The notes: generated by a model from the sequence alone, not told the origin. Shown: positions 1 through 8,737, counted from the first letter of the stretch. The stretch: 64,000 bases of DNA from Denitromonas iodatirespirans (GCF_018524365.1 NZ_JAEKFT010000001.1:62001-126000); one strand, 5' to 3'. A program made the numbers and translations.

Positions 1-2
1 CG

Positions 3-323
3 CTGGAAGGCGAGCAGGTCGAGCGCGGCGTGCTGCTGCCGCTCGGCGAGCCGGCCCCCACCGCCACCCGCCGCCTGGCCAATGGCGGTGTCGGCTCGGT
101 GATCAGCGAGGCGGGCTTCACCATCACCCGGGTCGAGTTCGGCAGCCAAGCGGCCAAGCTGGGCATTCAGGCAGGTTTTCGCATCACCGCGGTGGAGGTG
201 CCGAGCGATCGCCCGGCGCAGGAGTGGATGTTCCTGCCCGCGCTGGCGTTGATCGGCGCGGTGGTGCGCCTCCAGCGGCGCCGGCGGGCGGCGCTGGCCG
301 ACACGGCGTCGGCTGCGCCTTAA
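3..323 (+). CDS. TRAP transporter fused permease, C-terminal end (DUF3394), 5' partial
   Basis: The gene begins before the window; about 106 codons are visible up to TAA at 321-323. The visible part resembles the C-terminal extension (DUF3394) found on fused TRAP-type permeases of the 4TM/12TM kind: a Gly-rich stretch ([14 protein letters not shown]), a segment reading [12 protein letters not shown] that is hydrophobic, and a strongly basic tail (RLQRRRR). Such permeases take up carboxylic acids together with a separate periplasmic binding protein. The transport domains and the partner gene lie outside the window, so the substrate cannot be inferred. It converges on the next gene, and the two stop codons overlap. 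Confidence 0.7.
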   Translation: MEGEQVERGVLLPLGEPAPTATRRLANGGVGSVISEAGFTITRVEFGSQAAKLGIQAGFRITAVEVPSDRPAQEWMFLPALALIGAVVRLQRRRRAALADTASAAP

Positions 324-781
324 GTGCGCGGCGCGTGACGCGCCAGGAAACGGTCGAGATGGCTGGCAAAGGCCTTGCGGTCGCTCTGGCTGAGCGCCGG
401 CGGCCCGCCGGTGTCGACGCCGCTGGAGCGCAGGGTGTCCATGAAGTCGCGCATGTTGAGCAAGGACCGGATGTTCTCGGCCGAATAGAACTCGCCGCGC
501 GGATTCAGCGCATGGCCGCCTTTTTCGATCACCTCGGCGGCGAGCGGAATGTCGGCGGTGATGACCAGGTCGCCCGCCTCCAGGCGTTTGACGATCTCGT
601 TGTCGGCCACGTCGAAGCCCGAGGCCACCTGCACCATGCGGATGAAGCGCGAGGGCGGCACCCGGATCATCTGGTTGGCCACCAGCGTGGTCAGCACCTT
701 GGCACGGTCCGCCGCCCGGAACAGGATTTCCTTGATCACCACCGGGCAGGCGTCGGCATCGACCCAGATCTGCATCGTCAT
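320..781 (-). CDS. YaiI/YqxD family protein (DUF188)
   Basis: A 153-residue protein, the usual length for the YaiI/YqxD (DUF188) family, which has a PIN/NYN-like fold and no settled function. The diagnostic DADACPVV motif lies at about residues 8-15, and a second conserved acidic patch (VITADIPLA) at about 73-81. ATG 781 overlaps the stop of the upstream S4 gene as ATGA, which suggests translational coupling. ATG 775, two codons on, gives the more family-typical start [11 protein letters not shown]. The family assignment is firm; the biochemical role is unknown. Confidence 0.85.
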   Translation of the reverse strand: MTMQIWVDADACPVVIKEILFRAADRAKVLTTLVANQMIRVPPSRFIRMVQVASGFDVADNEIVKRLEAGDLVITADIPLAAEVIEKGGHALNPRGEFYSAENIRSLLNMRDFMDTLRSSGVDTGGPPALSQSDRKAFASHLDRFLARHAPRT

Positions 782-996
782 GCGCCCGCGCGCACGATGC
801 GCAACTGCTCGCCGGCAAAGCTCAGCACATCGCCGGCCACGATCTGCCGGCGCTTGCGGGTTTCGACCTCGCCATTGACCTTGACCCGCCCCTCGGCGAC
901 GGCGCTTTTGGCCTCGCCGCCGCTGCCCACCAGGCCTTCGAACTTCAGAATCTTGTAGAGCTCGACCGGCTCCACCGTCACCACCACGTCTCTCAT
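778..996 (-). CDS. small S4-domain RNA-binding protein (YbcJ-like)
   Basis: A 72-residue stand-alone S4 domain. Residues 13-60 carry the S4 pattern ([20 protein letters not shown], then [19 protein letters not shown]) that places a positively charged helix-turn on structured RNA. Stand-alone S4 proteins of this length are related to E. coli YbcJ, and their RNA target is generally unknown. Its TGA overlaps the ATG of the DUF188 gene, so the two form a small operon. No other domain is present. Confidence 0.85.
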   Translation of the reverse strand: MRDVVVTVEPVELYKILKFEGLVGSGGEAKSAVAEGRVKVNGEVETRKRRQIVAGDVLSFAGEQLRIVRAGA

Positions 997-1117
997 CGTC
1001 ACGCCCTTTTTGTTGCCAGACCTTGCCGCATCCATCCCATGCCCCTGCGACAGGTCGGCCATGTTCCCCGCTCTGGCGCGGCGAGTAAAGCGAAATGGCC
1101 GCAGCCAACCGAGCGAT

Positions 1118-2392
1118 TCAATCGGCCGCCATGGGCCCGGCAAAGGCGCCGGCTTCGCGCACCCGCGCCAGGTCCACCGCCACCGGCAACCGCGATTCGG
1201 CACAGGCCAGCGCCCGCCGCGCATGCCATCGGGCCGCGGCCGCCATGGCCACATCGCCGGTGTCGGCCAGCGCGTGCAGCGCCTTCAGCAGGCGCAGGAC
1301 CACCTCGACCGTATCGGCGCCGTCGCGGCCGATGGCGGTGAAGGCATCGTCGAACATGTCGGCGATGTCGAGCTCGGGCACTGCCACGCGGTCATGGATG
1401 GGCCGGGCCGGTTCATCCGCCGGGCACGGCGCACGCCACTGGACGAACAGGCGCACCAGCGTGCCGATCACATCGATGGCGGTGCCCGGGTCGTTCACCC
1501 CGGGCGACAGCGCACGGCCGGCAATCTCTGAGAGCACCACCAGGCCGAAGCGCGGATCGTCGTCGAAGAGGCGCTCGTCGCCGATATCGAAGGCCGCGGC
1601 CACCTCATCGTGATCGACGCCCTCGGCCGGCCCGGGCACATAGGCCAGCGCCCGCCCGGGGAAGAGAAACGCGCCCGGCAGCGCCACCACCCGCACCCGC
1701 CGCCCGGCCTGCTCCGCCCAGGCCTGCAGCCGGTACATGTCGATCTGCTGCACATAGCCCACGCTGGGGGCGAACACCGCCTGCCCGACCGGTGCGCCCT
1801 CGGCCGGCACACCGCCCAGGGTCGGCGCCCGCCGTCGTCGCTGCAGGGCCTCGGCGGCAGCCGCCTCGACCTTGTCGATGGTCGACCCCATGCGCCCCAA
1901 GCGAGCGATGCGGTCCACCCAGCGCACGAAGGTGAAGATCACCAGCGCAAAAACCAGCGCCGTGAGCACGAAGAGGACGAACAGGCCCGCGGCCTCGAAG
2001 CCGTTGTTCTTGACCGCGGTGATCGCCACGATGCTGAAGATGAAGGCGCCGATGAAGGTCGACAGCGCGTTCTGCGACACGTCGTCGGCCACCACCACCC
2101 CGAAGGAGCGCGGCGTGGCCGAACTGCTGGCGGCGTTGTAGGCAGCCACCATGGAGCCGACCGAAAAGGTGGCGATCACCAGCATGCTCGACGCCATGAT
2201 CGACAGCAGTGTCTCGAGCGAGTCCACCGCCGTCCGCGGAAAGAGCCGCGCCAGCGAGGTGTCGTCCGCCAAACTGGCCAGGAACACCGCCGCGATCGAC
2301 AGCAGCGCCACCCCCAACGGCTTGACCCACAAGCGCTCGCGGAAGCGGTTGAAGACGAATCTGAGCCGCTCTGCCGACATGATGCGGCCCAT
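1118..2392 (-). CDS. DUF2254 family inner-membrane protein
   Basis: A 424-residue membrane protein of the DUF2254 family. Hydrophobic segments lie at about residues 25-42, 62-85, 110-130 and 137-158. The first is followed by a short loop reading DDTSLARLFPRTAVDSLETLLS, written here in part and typical of the family. The C-terminal two thirds are soluble and contain the conserved PSVGYVQQIDM and SPGVNDPGTAID stretches. ATG 2392 has AGGAGG five bases upstream, so it is preferred over ATG 2380. The function is unknown. It stands alone on this strand, with no obvious partner. Confidence 0.8.
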   Translation of the reverse strand: MGRIMSAERLRFVFNRFRERLWVKPLGVALLSIAAVFLASLADDTSLARLFPRTAVDSLETLLSIMASSMLVIATFSVGSMVAAYNAASSSATPRSFGVVVADDVSQNALSTFIGAFIFSIVAITAVKNNGFEAAGLFVLFVLTALVFALVIFTFVRWVDRIARLGRMGSTIDKVEAAAAEALQRRRRAPTLGGVPAEGAPVGQAVFAPSVGYVQQIDMYRLQAWAEQAGRRVRVVALPGAFLFPGRALAYVPGPAEGVDHDEVAAAFDIGDERLFDDDPRFGLVVLSEIAGRALSPGVNDPGTAIDVIGTLVRLFVQWRAPCPADEPARPIHDRVAVPELDIADMFDDAFTAIGRDGADTVEVVLRLLKALHALADTGDVAMAAAARWHARRALACAESRLPVAVDLARVREAGAFAGPMAAD

Positions 2393-2443
2393 GTCATCCT
2401 CCTCGTTGCGGCCGCCAGCGCCGGCCAGACCACCTCCCCGGCC

Positions 2444-2824
2444 TCACACCGGTTTGTCCGACACATGGGTGGAAAACACCGTAAAGAGGTGCCCTGCCGG
2501 CTCGCGCAGTTCAAAGACTTCGTGATCGATCGCCGGCCGTGCCTCAATCGCCGTCGGCGCCAGCCCTTGCGCGGCAAACGCGCGGTGCGTGGCGTGGAGA
2601 TCATCGACCATCAGGTCGAACGGCGCCGGCCCCGGCGCGACGGTGTCCTTGCGCATCAGCACCAGATGCGTGCCGCCGCGCAGCTCGAAAATCGACACCT
2701 CCGGCCCCTCGAACACCGGCCGCATGCCGATCGCCCGCATGAACCCGGCAGACGCCGCCATCCGGTCGGTGTCGAGATACACATGCCCGACCCACACCGG
2801 CGGGCGTTCATCGACATGTTTCAT
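2444..2824 (-). CDS. VOC-superfamily (glyoxalase-like) protein
   Basis: A 126-residue single-module vicinal-oxygen-chelate fold protein. It opens with VWVGHVYLDTDRMAASAGFM, written here at its limit, then an HLVLMR strand and a C-terminal E-x-x-G-H pattern (ELREPAGHLFTVF). These are the positions at which such folds bind a metal or substrate. The substrate cannot be predicted. ATG 2824 is chosen because AAGGTGG lies just upstream; an in-frame ATG at 2848 has no ribosome-binding site. Confidence 0.75.
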   Translation of the reverse strand: MKHVDERPPVWVGHVYLDTDRMAASAGFMRAIGMRPVFEGPEVSIFELRGGTHLVLMRKDTVAPGPAPFDLMVDDLHATHRAFAAQGLAPTAIEARPAIDHEVFELREPAGHLFTVFSTHVSDKPV

Positions 2825-2886
2825 GTCGCCACCTTCATCAATCGCCATGGCCGGCAGACGACGCGCGCTGCTGCGTCGGCGGGAAT

Positions 2887-3276
2887 TCAGCCCACCATCG
2901 CCGCGCCGGCCTCGGCCAGCAACTCGCGCAACACCGAACGATGGCAGTGCGCCTCGTCTTCACAGTAGCAACCGACCGAGAAATTGCTCTGGTGGGATAG
3001 CGTAGCCAGCAGCGCGATGGCATGCCGGCTCTCCGGTGTCGACATCTCGGCCCGGTACTTCTTGATGAACGCCGCCCACTCGGCCGGCGTCTTGGCGGCC
3101 TGGCCGAGCTTCATGGTCTCCAGGCTCGGCGCCAGATTGGGAAACCACACGTCGTACCAATTTTGCGACGCGAACTCGGCCTTGGGCACGCCCCGCGGCG
3201 GCCGACGCACGGTGCCGATGCGCGTTCCCTCGTCCGCGGCCCGCGCGCTACCCAGCCGCACAACCCGAACCCCCAT
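2887..3276 (-). CDS. DUF488 family protein
   Basis: A 129-residue DUF488 protein. Family signatures are the N-terminal VRLGSARAADEGTRIGTVRRPPRG, present here at about residues 4-27, the central WYDVWFPNLAPS, and the C-terminal GCYCEDEAHCHRSVL with paired Cys and His residues. The family function is not established. GGGAGG lies seven bases before ATG 3276, which fixes the start; a longer reading from 3294 lacks such a site. The flanking VOC and DJ-1 genes share its strand but are separately spaced, and there is no clear functional link. Confidence 0.82.
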   Translation of the reverse strand: MGVRVVRLGSARAADEGTRIGTVRRPPRGVPKAEFASQNWYDVWFPNLAPSLETMKLGQAAKTPAEWAAFIKKYRAEMSTPESRHAIALLATLSHQSNFSVGCYCEDEAHCHRSVLRELLAEAGAAMVG

Positions 3277-3350
3277 CGCGACGCCTCCCGCCAAAGATCA
3301 CACGTTCCAGTCTAGCCAGCGCAGCGCGCGGCCACCATGCGAAACGCCGC

Positions 3351-3968
3351 TCAGCCGCCGGCGGCCGCCTCCGGCACGAAAGGCAGGATGTTCGCCAGCG
3401 CGCGCTCCACGTAGGCCTCCTTCTCGCCCACCGGCGCCACGTAGTGCAAGGCACTGCGCGCCGCCTCGATGCCTTCGGTGCGCGCCAGCACCCAGGCCGC
3501 CAGATACTGCGACGACAGACACCCGCCGGCCGTGGCCAGATTGCCCTGTGCGAAAAACGGCTGATTCAACACCTCGACCCCGGCCTCGACCACCCAGGGC
3601 TTGGTCGTCAGATCGGTACACGCCGGCACCCGGTCCAGCAAACCCAGCTTCGCCAGAATCAGCGTTCCCGAGCACTGCGCCCCGATCAGCTGCCGCGCCG
3701 GATCCAGCCGCAGCTGCGCCATCAGGCTGGCATCGGTGACGAACTCGCGTGTCATCGCCCCGCTGCCCACCAGCACCACCTCGGCCGAACACGCTTCCGC
3801 CAGCCGGCTCTGGGCATGGACCGTCACCCCATTCATCGACGTCACCGCCGCCTCGGGCGCGCAGATCGACACCCGCCAGTCGGGCCGCTTGATACGGTTC
3901 AGGATGCCCAGGGCGATGAACGAGTCGAGTTCGTTGAAACCTTGGGCGGTGATGATGGCGATGTGCAT
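3351..3968 (-). CDS. DJ-1/PfpI family protein
   Basis: A 205-residue class I glutamine amidotransferase-like protein of the DJ-1/PfpI superfamily. The nucleophile elbow is visible as GAQCSGTLILA with Cys99, and the N-terminal strand IAIITAQGFNELDS carries the family acidic residue. It may be a transcriptional-regulator-like sensor, an isonitrile hydratase relative or a glyoxalase; the sequence alone does not decide. GGGGAG lies eight bases before ATG 3968. Longer in-frame readings upstream have no ribosome-binding site. Confidence 0.8.
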   Translation of the reverse strand: MHIAIITAQGFNELDSFIALGILNRIKRPDWRVSICAPEAAVTSMNGVTVHAQSRLAEACSAEVVLVGSGAMTREFVTDASLMAQLRLDPARQLIGAQCSGTLILAKLGLLDRVPACTDLTTKPWVVEAGVEVLNQPFFAQGNLATAGGCLSSQYLAAWVLARTEGIEAARSALHYVAPVGEKEAYVERALANILPFVPEAAAGG

Positions 3969-4113
3969 GGCAGGGGCTCCCCGGATGGCTGACGCCACCA
4001 AGGATGACGCAGATTCCGTCGGCATTCCACCCGCGCGGCCGGTGTTGTCGGCGCAGCACGCCAGTGGGAACGCACTGGCTCGGGTCTGCCGACAGCCGAT
4101 GGCGGTTGCACCG

Positions 4114-4659
4114 CTAAACCTCGATCCGCGCGCGGAACCCTCTGGCCGCGTAATACGACTCGGCGCCATTGTGATAGACGAAAACCTGTCCGTAGCGACG
4201 ATCGCAGAAGAGCGCCCCGCCCTGCGCCCTGATGTCCGCGGGCGTGCTCACCCAGCTTGAGGTCTTCCGGTCGAACTCCCCGAGCGCTTGCAGCGCCCGG
4301 TACTGCGCTTCGGTCAGGATGTCGACGCCCATCGAAGACGCCATGCCAGCGGCACTGCCGGCGGGTTTGTTCGTCTTTCGTGCCTCGAGCGCTTCGGGGT
4401 CGTAGCACAGGCTGCGCCGGCCAGACGGGCTCTCGGACGAGCAATCGCAAAAGATGAATGCACCGGTTTCGCGGTCGCAAGCGATGACATCCGGCTCGCC
4501 GCCGGTACGTTCCATGTCGTGGAGTATCGCCAGCTTCTGCGCATTCGCCGCCAACCTCGCCTGCACGGCATCCCAGGTCAGCCCTTCATGGCGTGCCATG
4601 TTCTCCTCGAACCGGCGCTTGAGCGCACCGAGCAGATCCTTGCGCTGTTCTGCGTTCAC
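4114..4659 (-). CDS. DUF4256 family protein
   Basis: A 181-residue protein of the DUF4256 family, close to full family length. Recognisable stretches are the N-terminal LLGALKRRFEENM, the ERTGGEPDVI stretch, CDCSSESPSGRRSLCYD in the middle, and GALFCDRRYGQVFVYHNGAESYY near the C-terminus. No enzymatic role is established. The start codon is GTG at 4659, with GGAG eight bases upstream. It shows no signal peptide and no membrane segment, so it is probably cytoplasmic. Confidence 0.8.
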   Translation of the reverse strand: MNAEQRKDLLGALKRRFEENMARHEGLTWDAVQARLAANAQKLAILHDMERTGGEPDVIACDRETGAFIFCDCSSESPSGRRSLCYDPEALEARKTNKPAGSAAGMASSMGVDILTEAQYRALQALGEFDRKTSSWVSTPADIRAQGGALFCDRRYGQVFVYHNGAESYYAARGFRARIEV

Positions 4660-4769
4660 GTTTCAATCTCCGTTCTCCGTCTCACCACGATTCTTGCCGA
4701 CGTGATGATTCGTCGACAAGCAGGCGCGCTCCGGCAGGACATCCCCGTGTTGATCTGAAGCGATGCGAG

Positions 4770-4816
4770 TCCGTGGCGGCTCCGCCGCGAGATTGGCGGG
4801 TCGAACCCCGCCCTAC
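4770..4816 (-). repeat. palindromic intergenic repeat, GTAGGGCGGG family, copy 1
   Basis: Read on the minus strand, this begins GTAGGGCGGGGTTCGACCC and is followed by a GC hairpin (CGGCGGAGCCGCC). It has two small stem-loops: 4795-4800 with 4807-4812, and 4774-4787. The TAG inside GTAGGG (4813-4815) is the stop codon of the adjacent lipoprotein gene. A longer copy lies in flgI at 10791-10854. Confidence 0.7.
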
Positions 4817-5268
4817 AGCCCGGGCAGCGCCCTGCCCCTGAGCATGCGCACGTCGGCAACGGCGATGCGGCGGGCGAACGGGCGGGTGGAGTCGATGCCC
4901 TCTTCGTAGCGGACGATCTCGTATTCGCTGAAGCCTTCCTGCCGCGTGAGGCGCTCGGCGTTGCGGCGCAGTACTTGGCGGGCTTCGCCGTCGCCGCCGG
5001 TATGCAGGAGCTTGTGCTTGAGGTTGAAGCGCACGAGGCGCTCGTCCATGCGGGTGGCTTCGATCTGCCAGTTGGGCGCCAGCGGATCGACCAGCGCCCA
5101 GGCGGCGACCCCGCCGGCGATGTGCGGGTTGGTGGTGTAGCCGTGTTCGAGCACGGTGATGGCGGCGGCCGGGGCGAGCAGCCATTGCTGCGAGCCGTTT
5201 TCGCCGGGGCCGGGGATGTGGCTGCAGCCGACGATGGCCAGCGATGCGGTGGCGAGGAGCAGGCGCAT
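4813..5268 (-). CDS. predicted outer-membrane or periplasmic lipoprotein, unknown function
   Basis: A 151-residue protein with a short lipoprotein signal peptide (MRLLLATASLAIVGC, lipobox Cys15). The mature part carries one small hydrophobic stretch (AGGVAAWALVDPLAP) and no recognised domain. The stop codon is the TAG inside a GTAGGGCGGGG repeat, so the C-terminus may have been set by arrival of that repeat. It lies just downstream of flgL on the same strand (10-base gap) and could be co-transcribed with flgKL. I do not recognise a family. Confidence 0.7.
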   Translation of the reverse strand: MRLLLATASLAIVGCSHIPGPGENGSQQWLLAPAAAITVLEHGYTTNPHIAGGVAAWALVDPLAPNWQIEATRMDERLVRFNLKHKLLHTGGDGEARQVLRRNAERLTRQEGFSEYEIVRYEEGIDSTRPFARRIAVADVRMLRGRALPGL

Positions 5269-5278
5269 GGCGTGTCTC

Positions 5279-6442
5279 TCAGCTCAGGTAGTTGAAGAGG
5301 CTGAGCTGATTGATGCGCAGGAAGGATTGCTGCGAGGCCTGCAGATAGGTTTGCTGCAAGGTGAGGTTGCTCACCGCCTCGGCGTAGTCGACATCCTGCA
5401 GCCGCGAGAGGGTCTGGCTGTACTGGATGTCGAGGTCGCTGCCGACCGATTCGAGCGTGTTCAGCTCGACCATGCGCGAGCCGACCGAGGCGCGCACCGT
5501 CAGCACCTGGTCGAGGCTGCGGTCCATGCCGTCGATGGCCTGGGCGACGGCGCCCTGGATGCCGACGGTGGGCGACGGGTTTTCGAGCGCGCGGACCATG
5601 TTGGTGTACATGTTGAAGACGTTGGCGCGCGGGCCGACTTCGAAGCTGTCGCCGACGTTGGGCGTGCCGCCCATTTCGAGCTGCACGGCGCCGAAGGTGA
5701 GCGTGGGCCCGCTCTGGCTGACCACCGCGGCGCCGGTGTCGGCGTCGGTGACGTTGTAGTTGGTGCCGTCCCACTGGATGTCGTAGCGGGTGCCGGTGTA
5801 GGCACCGGTGAGCTGGGTCTGGGCGATGTGGCCGGTGCCGCCGTTGGGCGCGACCGGCACGGCGAAGAACTTGCCCGGGTCCTGGCGCACGGCATTGAAG
5901 ACGTCGCTGCCGGCGTTGCTGATCGGCATCAGGCGCGAGGCCGACACCTGCAGCGTGCGCTGGCCCTGGTCGCCCTGGTAGCTGACGCCGTCGATGGTGC
6001 CGACATAGGGTTGCTGGTCGGCCTGATACCCGGAAAACAAGTATTCGCCCTGCCCGTTCTGGCTGTTGGCCAGCGCCAGCATGGACTGGAAGCTGGCACG
6101 CACATCGGTGGCGATGGATTTGAGTTCGCTCGGCGCATAGGTGCCGTTGCCGGCTTCGACCGCGCGGGTGCGCGTGTGGATGATGAGCTCTTCGACCGCG
6201 GCGAGTTTGTTCTCGACCAGGCCGAGGGAGTCCTTGGCATAGCCCTGGTTGATCTGGTGCTGGGCGTTGATGCCTTTGGACTGGCTGAGCTCAAGCGCGC
6301 GCGCCGAGGCGATCGGGTCGTCCGAGGGGGCGATGATGCGCCGGCCGGTGGACACCTGCTGCTGGGTGTGCAGCATCTCGGCGGTCTGCCGCTGGATGGT
6401 GTTCACGCCGGTCTGGTAGATCATGCCGGTGCTGATACGCAT
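5279..6442 (-). CDS. flgL: flagellar hook-filament junction protein FlgL
   Basis: A 387-residue FlgL (HAP3), the second junction protein between hook and filament. The N-terminal flagellin-like helix begins MRISTGMIYQTGVNTIQRQ, and the C-terminal helix ends with a Leu- and Gln-rich stretch (LQASQQSFLRINQLSLFNYLS in part). These are the D0/D1 coiled-coil regions that insert into the hook-filament tube, and the variable middle is FlgL-like. AGGAG lies seven bases before ATG 6442. It follows flgK with 18 bases between them, so the pair is one transcription unit. Confidence 0.93.
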   Translation of the reverse strand: MRISTGMIYQTGVNTIQRQTAEMLHTQQQVSTGRRIIAPSDDPIASARALELSQSKGINAQHQINQGYAKDSLGLVENKLAAVEELIIHTRTRAVEAGNGTYAPSELKSIATDVRASFQSMLALANSQNGQGEYLFSGYQADQQPYVGTIDGVSYQGDQGQRTLQVSASRLMPISNAGSDVFNAVRQDPGKFFAVPVAPNGGTGHIAQTQLTGAYTGTRYDIQWDGTNYNVTDADTGAAVVSQSGPTLTFGAVQLEMGGTPNVGDSFEVGPRANVFNMYTNMVRALENPSPTVGIQGAVAQAIDGMDRSLDQVLTVRASVGSRMVELNTLESVGSDLDIQYSQTLSRLQDVDYAEAVSNLTLQQTYLQASQQSFLRINQLSLFNYLS

Positions 6443-6460
6443 GGTCTTGCTCCTGTCTCG

Positions 6461-8395
6461 TTAGCGCGCGATGGAGAGAATTTCGTCGAACAGGCTGGAG
6501 GCGATCGACATCACCCGCGCCGAGGCCTGGTAGGCCTGCTGGAAACGGATGAGGTTCGCGGCCTCTTCGTCGAGATTCACGCCGGACAGCGCTTCGCGGC
6601 TGGCCGAGGCCTGGCCGACCAGCGTCTCTTGCGCGGCGCGGCTGACCTTGACCTCGCTGGTCTTGTTGCCGATGGTGCTGACCAGGTTGGAATAGGTGGA
6701 CTGAAAACTGGAGGTGGCCGAACCGCCGGCCGCCAGCATGGTTTTTGCCGTTTGCAGGGCGGCGAGCGCCACCGCATTGGTGTTGTCGGCCACGCCACCG
6801 GTGTTGCTCTCGAGCGTGATGCGGTCGCCATTGGCCGGCACGCCGGAGAGCTTGATGTCGATGCCGCCGAGCGCGCCCGGCAGGGTACGCGTCACGCCGG
6901 CCGAGTCGGTGGCGGGGTTGAAGGCGATGCTGCCGATCAGGGTGTTGCCCGAATCGCGCACGTCGTACTGGTTGGTGCCGCTGTTGAACTGCAGCGAGTA
7001 GGTGCCGATGTGCGGCGAGTTGGCGGCAAAGCCGGCCACGCTGGTGACCGTCACCCCGGCGGTGGCGGCCGTGCCTGCGTTGTTGGCGGCCACCTGGGCG
7101 CGCACCGGTCCGGCCGCCGCCACCAGGCGGGTGTCGCCGATCCCGACGCGGATGTTGGCCGAGGCGTCCATGGTCGGTTCGATGACGAAGGCCTCGCCCG
7201 CCACGGTGGTTCCCGGCGGCGTGATGGTCAGCCCCACCCCGGCGGCCGACACCGTGGCATTGGTGCGCGTATTGACCAGCGTGAAGCCGCCGGTGGTGTT
7301 GGTATAGGTGAGCCGATAGCTGTCGCCGGTGAGGTTGGCGACATTGCCGAAGGCCACCGTCGGCGTGCCGGTGGCACCGCTGACCGGCCGCACGCTGGGG
7401 CTCAGCGGGGTAAAGAAGTCGAGCCCGAGCCCGCCGTCGAGATCCTGCCCGAGGCGGTGCTGGGCATTGAAGGTTTCGGTGATGCCGACGGCGACCAGGC
7501 CGAGCTGGCTCTGGGCGGTATCCAGCGCGCCGCGGCGGAATTCGAGCAGGCCGCCGAGCGATCCGCCGGTGATCAGCGATTCGGGCATCTGCACCGCACC
7601 GCCACCGATCAGTTGCAGGCCGACGGACAGGCGCTGCGGGTCCTCGGTGCTGGGCGTGGTGGTCAGCGTCGTCACCTGGCCACGGATGACCAGCGGCTGC
7701 CCGTTGCCGATGAATACGCTGAGCGAGCCGTCGCTTTCGGTCACGGTGCTGATCTGCACCAGCTGATTGAGATCGCGCAGCACATTGGCGCGCAGGTCGT
7801 GCAGATCGTTGGCCGGCGAGCCCGGACCGGCCGATTCGGCCACCAGGATGCGCTGGTTGATCTCGGCCAGTTGCGTGGCATGGGCGTTGATCTGGGTGAC
7901 GGTGCTGGCAATCTCGCCTTCGACCCCGCTGCGGATGTCGCGCAGGCGCCCGTCGATCTGCTGGAAGCGTGCGCTCAGCGACTCGGCCGATGCCAGCATG
8001 GCCTGGCGTGCCGGCACGCTGGAGGGATTGGCCGCCAGCTCCTGCACGCCCTTGAAGAAACTCTGGATGGCCGGCGAGAGGCCGGCGGTGGGGTCGGCCA
8101 GCAGGTTGTCGATCTGCGTGACCTGCGCTTCATAGGCGGCGAACGAGGCACGGCGCGTGTCGGCGGTGAGCACCTGGTTTTCGAGAAACTGGCTGTACAC
8201 CCGCTTGACCGAATCGACCTGCGTGCCCTGGCCGAAGAAGCCGACACCGCTGAACACCGGGTTGAGCGTGCTCTGGCCCACGGTCTGGCGGCTGAAGCCG
8301 GGGGTGGAGGCATTGGCGATGTTGTGGCTGGTCGTGTTCAGCCACGCCTGGGCGGCGTTCAGACCTGTAATGCCGATGTTGAGCATGCCTGCCAT
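6461..8395 (-). CDS. flgK: flagellar hook-associated protein FlgK
   Basis: A 644-residue FlgK (HAP1), the first hook-filament junction protein, exported by the flagellar type III system. The N-terminus has the rod/hook motif (LNAAQAWLNTTSHNIANASTPGFSRQ in part) and the C-terminus the matching helix (LDEEAANLIRFQQAYQASARV in part). The long, variable centre is rich in Gly, Ala and Thr, as in other large FlgK proteins. AAGGA precedes ATG 8395. A sigma-54-type promoter lies about 40 bases upstream, and a 351-base repeat-filled gap separates it from flgJ, so flgKL is probably expressed separately from the flgB operon. Confidence 0.93.
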   Translation of the reverse strand: MAGMLNIGITGLNAAQAWLNTTSHNIANASTPGFSRQTVGQSTLNPVFSGVGFFGQGTQVDSVKRVYSQFLENQVLTADTRRASFAAYEAQVTQIDNLLADPTAGLSPAIQSFFKGVQELAANPSSVPARQAMLASAESLSARFQQIDGRLRDIRSGVEGEIASTVTQINAHATQLAEINQRILVAESAGPGSPANDLHDLRANVLRDLNQLVQISTVTESDGSLSVFIGNGQPLVIRGQVTTLTTTPSTEDPQRLSVGLQLIGGGAVQMPESLITGGSLGGLLEFRRGALDTAQSQLGLVAVGITETFNAQHRLGQDLDGGLGLDFFTPLSPSVRPVSGATGTPTVAFGNVANLTGDSYRLTYTNTTGGFTLVNTRTNATVSAAGVGLTITPPGTTVAGEAFVIEPTMDASANIRVGIGDTRLVAAAGPVRAQVAANNAGTAATAGVTVTSVAGFAANSPHIGTYSLQFNSGTNQYDVRDSGNTLIGSIAFNPATDSAGVTRTLPGALGGIDIKLSGVPANGDRITLESNTGGVADNTNAVALAALQTAKTMLAAGGSATSSFQSTYSNLVSTIGNKTSEVKVSRAAQETLVGQASASREALSGVNLDEEAANLIRFQQAYQASARVMSIASSLFDEILSIAR

Positions 8396-8434
8396 GGTGA
8401 TTCCTTGTCGCTGAGCCTTTTACGACAGGATCAG

Positions 8435-8450
8435 AGCAAATCTGATGCCA
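8435..8450 (-). promoter_or_regulatory. predicted sigma-54 promoter of flgKL
   Basis: The minus strand reads TGGCATCAGATTTGCT, matching the RpoN consensus TGGCACG-N4-TTGCW at all but two positions. The invariant GG (-24) and GC (-12) are exactly ten bases apart. It lies 40 bases before the flgK ATG with nothing coding between. Confidence 0.65.
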
Positions 8451-8491
8451 GTTCGACAAACGGCCGCCGCTTTCGGGAACGGACGTAGCGG

Positions 8492-8737
8492 GTGCGGGGT
8501 GCGGATCGAAGGCGGGGTGCCTAGTCGGACCGGTGTTCCCGGATTCCGCTGCGCTGCATCCGGGCTACGCTGGTGCGAACCAACGGACGTAGCCCGGATG
8601 CAGGCCGCAGGCCGGAATCCGGGAGCGGCGTGCCGATCGGGAACGGCGTTCAATGGCGTGCGGGGTATGAATCGGCGGCGGGAGTGCCTGACCGGGCCGG
8701 TGTTCCCGGATTCCGCGGCGCCGCATCCGGGCTACGC
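8492..8737. repeat. triple REP-like palindromic repeat between flgK and flgJ
   Basis: The 351-base gap 8396-8746 holds three copies of a palindrome built on TTCCCGGATTCCG and GCATCCGGGCTACG. Copies lie at 8531-8570 (direct), 8588-8624 (inverted) and 8698-8737 (direct). The two direct copies lie in a longer imperfect direct repeat, 8492-8570 and 8658-8737. Apart from the flgK promoter nothing coding is seen here. Confidence 0.85.

Noticed and set aside
5156-8488. Very long plus-strand open frame opposite flgK/flgL
   Set aside because: Its product is low-complexity, rich in Arg, Gly, Ala and His, and it exactly mirrors the real genes on the other strand; a GC-rich codon shadow.
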